Assembly: GCA_022494885.1 (NCBI GenBank)
Contig: JAGVSM010003993.1
Span: 62,001 to 126,000, forward strand
Reading direction: 5' to 3'
DNA length: 64,000 nucleotides
DNA from: Micrasema longulum
Taxonomy: Eukaryota; Arthropoda; Insecta; Trichoptera; Brachycentridae
This document shows, piece by piece, positions 1-12,500 of the stretch. A program made the position numbers and the translations under genes. The notes beneath the pieces are model-generated. The model did no database searches. It was not told the DNA's origin and was given only the letters and a program-made list of their open reading frames with translations. The first letter of the stretch is position 1, and each line of letters starts with the position of its first letter.

Positions 1-206
1 GTACAGATTTATGGTAGAATGATTTTATGTCACTAAGTTCCATATTTTTCAACAATATCTTACATGAAATAATCACTAAGTCCATTATGCGATCCGAAAC
101 AACCGTTAATGATCGTAATTAACTATAAATTTGCAATTTGAAAGAGATTTTTCAGAAATATGGAACTTAATGATATAAAGTCATTTTACCGTAAATTTGT
201 ACTTCA
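1..206. repeat. Foldback MITE
   Basis: Bases 1-55 pair with the reverse complement of about 155-206, including a GTACA(G/A)ATTTA outer end and an AGTTCCATAT inner part. The arms are about 50 bp and the spacer about 100 bp. There is no coding potential. The left target duplication cannot be tested because the element starts at the window edge. It lies downstream of the TTLL4 stop codon. Confidence 0.75.
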
Positions 207-333
207 TGAATTTTACCCAACCGACAATATATTGTGAATTTTGAATGTAAACTTAAAAAGCGGTTTTAAATTGGATATTTTGATTTTTCGATAGTTTAAA
301 TTTGGTAGACGGATAAATGTCAAGAGATACGTT

Positions 334-564
334 CTAGGCGTGTTGTTCAACTGGAAGGGGCTGGGTTTCTTGCTGAAGGAGATTGCCCATAGGTCTGCAA
401 ACGAGACACATCTCTCCGAGTATATGGCGACCTTCGAGGGTACAGGTGACACTCACCGGAGCCGGGCTGGTCTGCATCTCCTGGTCCCTGGCTACGGCTC
501 CAGAGACGACAGTTGCAGTCGGTTGGCAGGGGGCTTTGGACTCTGATATATCCTCCTCATCATT
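334..564 (-). CDS. TTLL4: TTLL4 putative last coding exon
   Basis: It is 77 codons including the TAG at 336-334, entering in phase 0 after AACTTTCAG. It is acidic at first (NDEEDISESK) and then carries a CLVCRPMGNL segment with a CxxC pair. It is GC-richer than its surroundings, which supports coding. It lies 7.7 kb from exon 13 and I cannot align it to known TTLL4 C-termini, which are poorly conserved. Another terminal exon, or a separate gene, is possible. Confidence 0.55.
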   Translation of the reverse strand, partial: NDEEDISESKAPCQPTATVVSGAVARDQEMQTSPAPVSVTCTLEGRHILGEMCLVCRPMGNLLQQETQPLPVEQHA

Positions 565-3500
565 CTGAAAGTTTCGAGAATTGCGCATTACAAACCGATG
601 AATATCCATTTTATTATAGTTACATTTTTTGGGTGATAGCTTATAAAGTAAAGTAATCCAGCGTTGTAATAAGTGTTGTTATTAAAAGTTCATATCTAAT
701 TACGAGTCGGGTTGAGGTCCCGTGGCAGTGTCGTGGACAGGATTTCCAATTCCTAGCTGTTATTTTTGTTGAAAGATGGCAAAGCATGATACAGTAGAAC
801 TCTGTTTATCCGAACTCCAGTCATCCGGATTACCAAATATCCAGATCGTTATCAAAAAATAAAGAATTACAACAGAGATGAAGAACATTTAAGAGAAGGT
901 AATATAGAAGTCTAGGCATCTACAGGGTTTATGACCTGTAAATGGCTGGTTTAAGTGGCCACTTTACACAATGTGTAACATTCACCATTCTGCCCATATT
1001 TAAACATCTATATTCCTTCAATTCTTTCACCTGTTGATGTTTGTGAAGTTAAAGAGCTGAAACCTTTATTTATGCGGGTGAGATTCATCTAATTGAATTA
1101 TTTCACCTACATACTAGGCAACGCCTGAAAATGTTATTTTTTCCATTTCTATACTTCTTCATGGACCAGGTAATTTATACCAGATAGACCAGGTAATATA
1201 TATATATATATATATATATAACTCAATGTGCCTAAAAAACAGACATACCATATTTAGCCATCTTTTAAGAGATTAGTTGAATAACAGCCTAGTTAAAAAT
1301 CGTTCCAAAATGAAAATATTTTAACAAATGCGTACGTGATATGTATGTCAAATGAATACGTAGATGGCATAGTGTATGTGTGCATTCGGTATTTGTTTGT
1401 TCTAAATCATTTACTTCATAGAAAACATTGATTATTTTATTTATTTTTTAATTTTGTCCATTTTTAGTTAAGTTTTATGAAAACTGAATTGTTTTTTTTT
1501 ATTTATTACTTACATTTAAAAGTAAAATATTCATAAAAATATTTCATTATTCAATAAAAAAAAGTATTAAGTATTAATTACGGTAGACTGGGAGATATTG
1601 CCGGTGCAATACATTCACTGTTTGATGTAATAAGAACTATGATTTTGGGAAAGAACTCCTTACATCAGTGGGAAAAAGTAAAGGCCGATTCAATCAATAA
1701 AGATGTTATTATCATTACATATTTTAGTATTTCTTCATGAATGTTTTATATTAAAATGTGTGGTTAAGAAGATGATAAAAAAAAATATATTAAAAAATAC
1801 ATAAAACGAATTACGGGTATTTTTATTTTATACGGGAAAATTTTCCATATTATGGCAATTCCTGCAATGGGATCTTTGAACAAGATATTTCTGTACAAAT
1901 TTTTCAACATACTGTTTTATATTTCTCCATCTGCCTTTTAAAATATAATACATTCAAACAGAAACACCCCATGTATGATTGGTCAAATTAACAAACAGGG
2001 CGTGGGGGAAGAACCAAGTGTTTATGAAATATAACAATACAGGTGTTTTCATGATAGAAACTAGCATTTCACAATTTGATTATAAACTATGTAAATAATT
2101 AGTACGAAGTGACAAAAAACAAATTCTTTGAGATTTTACTAGATATGAATTGTTTAAAAGTAGATATTTCTAGAATCAATTATCAAAATAAGAAATTTTC
2201 TCTCCAAGCATAAGGCTACTTTCTTTTTTGGAAAGTTACAGCTTAATATAAATAAATAAATGTAAAAGTAGCTTGTAATAGAAAAAAAAACATGTACCAT
2301 TTTGCGTAACCATAATTATTAAATAAAAATGATACAAATTTCAAACATCACAATAGTTTTGAAATACATTGTGTTATGAATGTGAGGCAAATATTTACAA
2401 AGGGTTTATTATGTTATTGATATAATTATCTAAACATTTTAAATACTTAATCCTTAGGAAAAGTAAATTATCTTTGTATGGCTAATACTATGTACATATA
2501 AAATTTTGCTAAGATGTAAAAAATATCAATTTACCTATTTTATTTTACATAGAAAACATTATATAATGTATTATAAAATGACTACTTATAAAACTTCTAC
2601 GAATCTAATATTTATCCCTAAATGAATCTTATATTAAATAAAACTATGTATATTTTTTCAATATTATAAAAGGTAAACAACTTATTTAGATTATAATTTT
2701 AAATCAATAGGTACTGCTATTTTTTACCTAAGAGTAAATTACTTATAAAAAATATTTCAGTTATGTATGTTGTTATGTGTAAAACCTACATGATCTAGGT
2801 ATTAAAAATCTATAATTTTACCTAAAAAAATTACACTTGTTTTAAAACACTTTGGGGTTTGTAGAATACAGGTGTATATAGCATGGAGTCCTTAATAATA
2901 TTATAGAAAATTAGAGAACATTGCAAATTAGTTTGGATGTCATTTGAGTGCCGGATAATAAATAGTTCATTAGTCCTCTACCTACATAAATTTAACATTA
3001 CAATATCAAAACAAAAAACTTTTCTGGGTTATTATGCCGCGTTTCGTTCGTACTATTTACCGATGTTTCGGATCGCATTACAGCGTCCATCATCAGGGTT
3101 GATGTACATCGATTGCGCATCTGAACGGCCGTGAAGATCTAAGAAGTTTTTTAAAAAAAGACAACTTACGTACTAAGGTAATAATGATGAAGATGAGAAG
3201 CCGGAAATATAAATATGTTAAAGCAAAAGCATCTGAAATCTTTAATGTCTCTTTTTTCCATCAAAAATTGACAAGAGATACATGTACACGCAAATTTTCA
3301 GAGATAAGGAAATATCCATCTTTAGAATCTCAAAAGGCCTGAGTATTTTAAAAAAGTGACAATTAATTCATTCCAATGCCTTTCAGAAGATGAACATGAT
3401 AAAGAAACATATTTATTAATAATTTTCGGTGATTTCATTAATTATATCACTGCATTAAGGGGTTAGATTACAAGTTTTGCAATTATGTGTTTAGATGATT

Positions 3501-6500
3501 TGAATTCTATTAAAAATAAACAGCAGCTTAAAAATAATTTAATATGCTTTAAATTACTGATTAGTCCACGCTTTTACTAAAAGAAAAAAACTGATTTTTT
3601 AAACACCTTTTTGTAAACTTGTGCCTTTCTTATCGTGAGATTTGAATATATATTGTTTTATTTTTTTAATATAATAATTAGAAAGACACATTTCTATCAA
3701 TTAAAAAAATCTGGCCACTCATAAGCTGGAAAATATTCCCATTTGTTTTATAGAAATTACATAGTTTGAGCATACAAAGCTGTTGTCCCATAAAATAGAA
3801 CCCAAGTAATAATGCTGCAATGACCTGCCACCCAAACGGAATGTAGCGTTAAATGAGTATGTAATGCATTCAAAACATCAACATTAATTTCCCATTAGAT
3901 TGAGAGATAATCGTTGATAACATTTTTTGTATAATTATTTATTATGTTATAAGGTTAACGACTTACAATTGATTTCTTTTTCTTATTCCCTGACGATAAA
4001 AAATTGTAACGGAATTTTTTTTCATATAAGGAAATTTCCGAAATATCTGAAAAAAAATTGAAAATTGTTTTCATGTTATAAATAGCGAAATTTTGAAAAA
4101 ATATACAGAATCTTTAGTCAAGAAAAGAGGGTTACGGGTGTTTTGCAGAATGTATAGATTTGCGGGAAGTACAAACTAAATTAGCAATACATAATTTAAT
4201 ATTTTTAATGTTATGTATCATCCATACTCCGTTGAATGTCTCTTAATGGCAATATGCATGTGTTAGTATAATACTTTCTCAATTTACATTTCATGATTAT
4301 TTATTTGAATAAATGTATTATTATTTATTTGACTAAATAAATATATAAAGATTAAAAAAGGCATGAAATGAGCGTACTAAATATCAGTATCTTATTATAA
4401 TATCGAGAGGAAAAAATTCAAAGAGAAAACTAAGCAATAATATGATACAATATGGTGAGCAAAATTTTCAAATAAAATGTATGTTAAGAAATTACAATAA
4501 ATAAAAATATTGGTTTTTAATGACAGATAAGAATAACACACAATTAAAAAAAAAACATAATGCTATATTTAAAAATGAAATTATAACACAAAATGAGATG
4601 CTTAACTTGAGATAATTTTGAAGTTTTAAGAAAATCCCATAAAAATATTGGCTTTAGAAATAAAAATTCCAATAAATTATTCAGTTAACATTCGCTAATA
4701 AAATTGACTTTGCCATTTGGAGAGGTAAGATTTTTTTATAATAGGCAGTCCACGATGACGGAATCACCAAATACGTACAATGTTCTCTAATTTCCGTTAA
4801 AACTAGTAAATCTACATTTTGGTTTATTTGAACTATTCCTGTTGTAATTATGCAAGTTTCTTTTACAGTCGGCGGGTCCAAATATTACCAGGGTAACTAT
4901 GGTCACAGACACCAATAATTAAGTATGGACAATTGCTATCTGCGGTAAAATACAAAAACATAATATTAGTATCAAGTTACACATTACACATCCAACGGCT
5001 AATGGGGTACCCCTTGTGTTTTGTTACTCCAACTATTACCCGCTCTGTAATGACTTACTATGGGCGATATCTTTATAGCCCCAGTATGCAGCCCTTATTG
5101 CGTACGCCATACTTGCCTAACAACATTAAACAATGTTACAGCAAACATATTATCGGTACAACATCATTAGGACATATAACAACTAACTTTTATACCTTTC
5201 CCAATAAAATACATGTTTGTAGGTTGATTGAAATATTTCCAGAATGGCAATCGATACTAGAATGAGATACTAATTAAGCTTCTCGATTACTAGTTACTTG
5301 ATATTGAAGAAGAACTATCTTCACCGTAATTAGCAAAACTCGATGAATGGATGACATTTAACTTCAGGTTTTGGACTATGTGCATAAAGCCACATTACCT
5401 CGAGTTGATTTAAGTAACATTTGTTCTATAATATAATACATCAATAATTTTATAATCGAAGTCGAAATTCCTTCCTATTCACCATGCGTTGGCCCAATAT
5501 GAAATAATATTTCCATAACTAAAAAAATTAATGAAGAAATGAATCTTTTATTTCAAAAAACAAGAAAATTGCTTTCAGGTGTAAATTGTAAAATTCAAGA
5601 CATGGGACACTGTGCGTTGTATTTAGAGGAAGATATGATAAAAACAACAAAAGCTGAATCAATCATTGTCACTACAGAAATTTTTCAATTCACCCACACA
5701 TACATTGGTAGCTACTTAGATTCAATTTGTTTTCTGATGTGTTACTAAATACAATGTTTTAAATTTGACTTACGCATTTCCTAAATAGACAACATTGATA
5801 ATGTTTCTTCATATATTTTAAAACCAATAAAATGTGTGCCTAGATAAGAAACAAACCAAATACCTTGTTTCAATTTTTTTTTAAATTTAGTTTAGTTTGA
5901 CCAGAGAAGAGACGGAAAACAAAAATTGAAACGTGGAAAAAGATCTATAATGATTACTATTTTGGGCTGACAAATACATCAAAATAATTTTTATTTAATT
6001 TGAAAATTGACCCGGAGAAATGATAATACGCGATGCAAAAAGGTAAACTATGTAAGAATTTGAAATATATAATATTATATTCTATATAGAAGTGTAGAAA
6101 ACTCATCTAAATACAAGTGAAAACCTTATGAATGAAATCTGTTCTAAATATATATGTATAAAAATACAGAATTTAGAAAATAAAATCACTCACTATGTTT
6201 GCCAAAGAGAAAAGAATAAAAAGATCAACAAATTGTGTATGTAATTATTTTGTTATGATTACAATATAAGAATCCATATAAAACATGAACTCACTCTAAA
6301 TTAATAAACAGTTTAAAGATATTATTTAAATTCTAACTATTTTGAATGGGAAAGTTTATTTATAAGATATAAGCAAGTCTCTCTATTGCAAAATTGATCT
6401 GTGTAAAACTATGTAAAACTTTTCCGCTGTGATAAAAAAACATGCCTTGATTTCATTATGATATTGTCATCAAAGCAAACCAATCAACTAATAAAACTCA

Positions 6501-9500
6501 CCACTTCCGATATCGCCTACACGAGACCTGAAAATTATCTCAGAACAAATCCCATTGCTAGATTGAGAAATTCACATGGCCAAAGAACGTTATCAACATC
6601 CATTGTTTGGAAAATATTAGACATAGCACCAAATTTGTTAATTTAATAACTTGCAGCATGAAACATAACAAACATTTTGCTATAATACAAAACACAATGT
6701 GTTTCTAACAATCCTGCCCCTTACAAAGCTGAAAATAAATTTACCATTCAGATATCATTACAGGTGTTCACATAGGCCCGAAGATGACAGGAAAAGTACG
6801 AATCCCTCCACCTTACAAATTAAACATGGGGGGAAGGTGACAATACTTACAGGGCACAAACAAGTTTTGAAGAACATTGGAGGTATTTACTAATTTTAAT
6901 TATTGCAATTTACAATTCAATCATTATTATTTAATAACTCAACGGTCAAAGTATGTAATTGTGTATTTTAATTGAAGGTAGAACTTTTAGGGCAATAATC
7001 CAATCTCATTTGAAATCAGATTTAAGAGTTTTTATATATCACAAATACAATTGCTTACGTTTTGAACTACGAGGGTTGTCCGTAAAATGGGTTCCCCTAT
7101 TTTTTTTCACAGTGAAAACCATTTTTATTTACAACGAGCAATACATCATTGGAAAGCTTAGACTTTCGGCTATTTTTCTATTTGGTCTCCGTTGACTTCG
7201 ATGCACTTTTTCATCCGGGTCACCATCTTTTTGATTCCCTAGTCATAAAAGTCTCCCACCAGGCCGTGGAGGTAGCTCAGAACCTACAAGTCGGCGGTGA
7301 GGAGTTCTTGGACTCCATAGTCACTGGAAACGAGACGTGGGCCCACTACCTTACACCGGAAACAATCCAAACAGTGGAAACATCCACAATCGCCGACGCC
7401 ACGTAAGTTCAAACAAACGCTGTCTGCCAGCAAAGTCGTGGCAACAGTATTCTGGGACAAGAAAGGCCTATTGTTGTGCGAATTTATGCCTACCGGCACA
7501 ACAATAACTGCTGATCGCTACTGCAAAACTTTGGAAAACCTTAAAAGGGCCATACAAAACAATAGAAGGGGCGTGCTGACGAATGGAATCCATTTTCATT
7601 GGGACAATGCTCGTCCGCATACAGCCAGCGTACCGCGCTCATTGAGAAATTCAGATGGGAGATTGTCGTACACCCACCATACAGTCTGGACTTGGCCCCG
7701 AGCGAGTACTATCTCTTTCCTGATTTGAAGAAACATCTCGGTGGAATGCATTTTGCAAACGAAGAGGAGCTAAAATAACAGGTTCTGAGCTACCTTCACG
7801 GCCTGGCGGGAGACTTCTATAACCAGGGAATCAAAATTATGATGACCCGGGTGAAAAAGTGCATCGAAGTCAACGGAGACTGTGTAGAAAAATATTTGAA
7901 AGTCTAAGCTTTCCAATGATGTATTGCTCGTTGTAAATAAAAATGGTTTTCATTGTGAAAAAAATGGGGAAACTTATTTTACGGACAACCCTCGTATAAC
8001 CGCCATCTTACACATATTTAATTTATTGTATTCCTTGCTGAAATGGTTAGAACATTTAATTACGATTTATTATAATAATTTTTGTAGATTTAGAGCAAGA
8101 GACTTTGTGAATACTCAACAAGTATCGAGTTAATCTCACAAGTAGTAATCTCACACATAAAGAGGCTTTGTTAATGTATTATGCATTAATTTTGTTAAAA
8201 CAATTTAGATAAATAGATGTATGATTATAAATACCTTAGCGGGAGTAGGCGGGACTTCAAGATGGTATCCTCGCTCGCACAAATCTTGCAATCTCTTGAT
8301 ACCTGTAAAATGTATTGAAAGTCAACAATACTTAATCAGTAAACAAAGCCAGAAATAACTGTGGTTCTTAATTTAAATCTGCTTCCTCGTAGTCTTTCTG
8401 ATAACATAATTATTACACCGAAAGAAAGTAAAAAACTGGGAATGTCAAAATCTTCAAAGTTGTTTTTCTCAGTTTGATGGATTTAGACGTGTGGCAAGGG
8501 GGAGTGCGATATTCTGTACAGGAAAATTTTCATCTTGATGGTGAAATAAACTGAGCCACAATATCATAGTTTCAAGAAAGATGAATTAAGTAGACTAGCT
8601 GCCAAAAAAAATCATTTATTGAAGTGCACAAATGTCGAGATCCTTGAAGTGTGTAAGGCTGAGACATGCATTATTGACAGAATCAAGAAAGGGGTGCTGC
8701 GTTAGTTTGGGCATGTAGAGCGAATGGACAGCGAAAGAACGGCTAAAAGGATCTACGATGCAAATGTTGATGGATGCAGAAAAAGAGGAAGACCGAGAAA
8801 GACATGGCATGATCAAGTCCATCAAATACTTGAAGATGGACATGTCAAAAGTAGAAATAATCGGCGTGGGTGCATGAGAAGATGTATGAATGTAGAGGAA
8901 GCGAGGTCTGTATGCCAAGATAGAGTGTTATGGCGTTCTATCCTCTCTGCCTACCCCTACGGAGAAACGGCATGATGGTTTGTTGTTGTTGTTGTGAAGA
9001 GTGATACTTAAATCCACAAATTTGGAATAGCCAGTGGGGTTTTACTGTATTTACAAAACACAAAATAAAAATGATTGATGTAACGGTTTTACTGTATGAA
9101 ACATTCTTAAAAATTATAAATTCTAACATACCAGCTTTCCTATTATTGGCGTATTTATGTTCCCATGCATCAAAGAGGCGGTTATAATATCTTGGCCCGG
9201 CGAAAAAGTCCAAATAATGATGAGTATCTGCAGTGGGGAATATTCTTTCTAAATTGTTCCTTTGGGTAAATTCATCTTCTGCCTGGATCAGGTGACGGAC
9301 GTCGTCAGGAGTCAGATTCTCTAGAATGTCGTCTACGTACTGTAAATGAATAAATCAATTTTAAAAAAAGGTTTCAGCAGTAAAAATAAAAAATAGAAGT
9401 TATTATACAAAAATCAAAGCATGAATTTTCAATCATGGTAATAATGGTTGAAGATACACGGTGAATAATTGGGGCGCATGAAGGGAGGGACACTCATGTC

Positions 9501-12500
9501 GCGCACGGAGCGACGAATTAAGCGGCAGCGCAACAGTATTAAAGTTCATGTGAGGATGCTAGCAAGCGTGTACACGGACATTGACCAGTGCGCTTCCTCG
9601 TGGGGGCGAGTCGCGGCAACGTCAGTTAATTAAGTGAAGACCCTAATTGTAAAGCAGGTAAAATAAAAAATAGATTTTTAACCCTCTGAAACTAGAATTA
9701 AATCTGGCAGATGTAAAAAATATTTGATATAAGAGAATTATTGCAAAATTGTTGTTTTTTTATTCTTATAGTTAAGTAATCACTGCAGTCAGTGAGGGAT
9801 ATAAATACCAATTGCCAAAATCCATTTTATTAAATAAAATAGAACAATTCTTTATATTTTTTTATTTTTATTTTTTTGTTTTTTACAATATACATAGGAG
9901 GTAAAACAGAGTATTCAAAAAATAAAGCATATTTACATAGCAATGAAATACATATTAATAGTAAAAATAATAAACAGAAAATCCCACAAAGACATGGGCA
10001 GTTCGTGAGTATACAAGAAAATGTTAATGAATTTTTGCTCCTATAATAAATAATGGACAGTTATAATATTTTTGTGTAACATAAGAGAAAATAAAATATT
10101 CTGAAAAAGATTATATGGTAATTTTTTAAAAGTAATTAAAAAAGGAAATAAAATAATATAAAAAAGAAGACATAAAAATATTCCTTATTATTATTATTAT
10201 TATTATTATTAAAGGGCAACAAAATATATCATAGAAAAACAGAGTACATATCTTTAGTGATAGTGATAGGATAGTGCGTGTTTTTGAAAAGAAGGAAAAT
10301 TTGGAAAGTTTGGAATCAATGAAATATTATCAGTAAAAAAAGAATTAAACATTTTTGGGCCTATAAATTATGCATGCTCTGTGCAAGCCTCGTTTTAAAC
10401 GAAAAAATACATCAATTTAACTCATGTGTGGCTATGCGGTAACGGATGTCTACCTCGGGTAAAAAACATTTAATAACTCTCTTATTTTTTTAAATAACCA
10501 ACTAATATTTTTTGTAATCCTTATATGGACTTTTTTACACCAGAAAAAGGAAACATTTTTATAAAAAATGCACGGGCTTTTTCTATAAAAAACAATTTCT
10601 TCATTTTGTAAAATAAATTAAAACAAACGAAAGAGATGCCAGTATTATAAGTGGTTTATTAAATTTTATAAGAAAGAGCATGAGAATATAGCATATCAGA
10701 AGACCGACAAGGACACTATTCGTTAGGGGCGGAGCTTGAGTGACCGAGAAAACAATACCGAAAGAGCACGATACAGAATTATAACACTTGTGGGACAGAG
10801 AACACATCAGTCGCGTGAAGTTTTTTGTAGTATACTGAGCTGACGCTGTATTTAACACACCGTGTTTCCAAAATGTTTCTACAATTTATTCACAATTTAT
10901 CTGATTTAAATTATTTTTTGACAATTCTTGATGGAATTTCATTGTAATGATGTAATATTTACATACATTTACATATAAGTTATTAATCAAAAATACTTGG
11001 TACACTTCCACTCATTTCCACACTTAAGATAATATTTTGATTTCTATAAATCATCCTTACATTGTATAATATTCGCCAGTCTGAAGATGTCCATTAGAGG
11101 ATAAAAGCGCTAATTGGTCAAACAAATAAGTGGAAGTGTACCCAAGGAAGTGTGCAAAGTTATTTCATTTAAAGTGTTCAAAAAAATTGTTCGTAACTAG
11201 TTTTAAAAAACGTGTTTACGTTGTCATTTTTGTGTATGTTTAATTATGATTTGATTATATCACGTATTACGTACTATTATTTTATTTCTTACAAGTTTTT
11301 TTGCTATTTTTTTAGGTTTTATTTCAATATTATTCTAAGAATATGTTTTAACAGCGTTTTTATTTATTCAAATAAAATCTAGTATTTATTTGCAATAAAA
11401 ATTTGATATTCTTTTTTGCATTCAAATAAGAGTTGTATTAGCATAGCATACTTTCTAGTCTCCCGGTTGATCTATTTCCGCTAAATTCAGTCGTAAGTGT
11501 AATTCGGAATTCAGTCGACAACCAGATGCGGGCGGCAGCGCTTGCTGGCGGGATTTTAAAAGGAATGAACACAATTTCTAACTTTATTTTGCATAAATAT
11601 GCTTTAATTTTATATTTTTTATGTAACATCTTTGAATAAAGATCATTTTTAACACATACCATTGTAAATAATTTGGTATTTTAGCTTACATTTCAAAATA
11701 TCTCGACTTATGCTTGTGGTCACATTGTGTTACACCACCGGCTGCAAAGGGATTATTCAGCACAGTCTTTTAAGAGTTAAACACTAAGATCACAGGCCAG
11801 TTGTCATCTGATACTCATGAGAGTCGAACTGTTAAATGTGAATGCCATTTTAGGCAGGATTACATATTATTTATTTATTTATGCTTTATTAAGTTAGTTC
11901 ATAACATTTTAAGAACTAATATAAACTTTTAATAATTTTACAATTTTTTTATCAAAATTACTCATTAATTTTACATATTTCAATTTTTTCTATTTCTTCA
12001 GGTAACTCATTGTACAGCTTCAATCCCTTTTACAATGAGTTTTGAGATTCTGTTTTTTTCCTCATTGGTAATCTTATCTTTTTTTTACCCCTTGTTTCAT
12101 ATGTATGACATTGTTGGTTAAATTTTATTATTGTTTTTATTTTATTAATCCCCTTAATTCTTTTATGTATAAAAAATGCCACATTAAATTTAATTTGTTG
12201 CTTTACTGCGAGCATGCCAATTTCTTTGTGCATTCTTTCTACATTAGAATATTTATATTTTTTTAGTATAATCCTCTTTGCCTTATTTTGAAGAATTTGT
12301 ATATTTTGAATTTCTCCTTATTGCAACCTAGCGGACAAAAATAGATGCCATAGAGAAGATTGCCAGGAATTAAAACACAAAAACCTGACAATATTATTTG
12401 CTTTATTAGGGGTAAATATCTGTAAAGCAAAATGAAATATTTAATACTCACATCCATTCTGTTATCCAACTCCGTGAAATATGAATGCTTCAGTTTTTCG

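Larger units (their letters stand above)
565..8234. other. Long putative last intron of TTLL4
   Basis: No convincing exon was found. The stretch holds a copy of the GTGGCCACTT foldback family (about 866-1130), an (AT)n tract (1199-1219), a hairpin-like GC-rich patch (3030-3130) and the rearranged mariner at 7070-7994. Short open frames at 4681-4881, 4933-5265 and 5539-5748 match no family I recognise. Confidence 0.5.

Noticed and set aside
4933..5265. 110-codon open frame on the plus strand
   Set aside because: Composition is not clearly coding, there are no splice sites in phase and I recognise no domain; it may be a decayed repeat.
10140..10230. Possible CRISPR or short regular repeat array
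   Set aside because: It is only a trinucleotide microsatellite; nothing in the window has regular repeat/spacer structure.
10601..10858. 85-codon minus-strand open frame
   Set aside because: Hydrophobic and AT-driven, without splice support; it lies inside a TTLL4 intron on the same strand.
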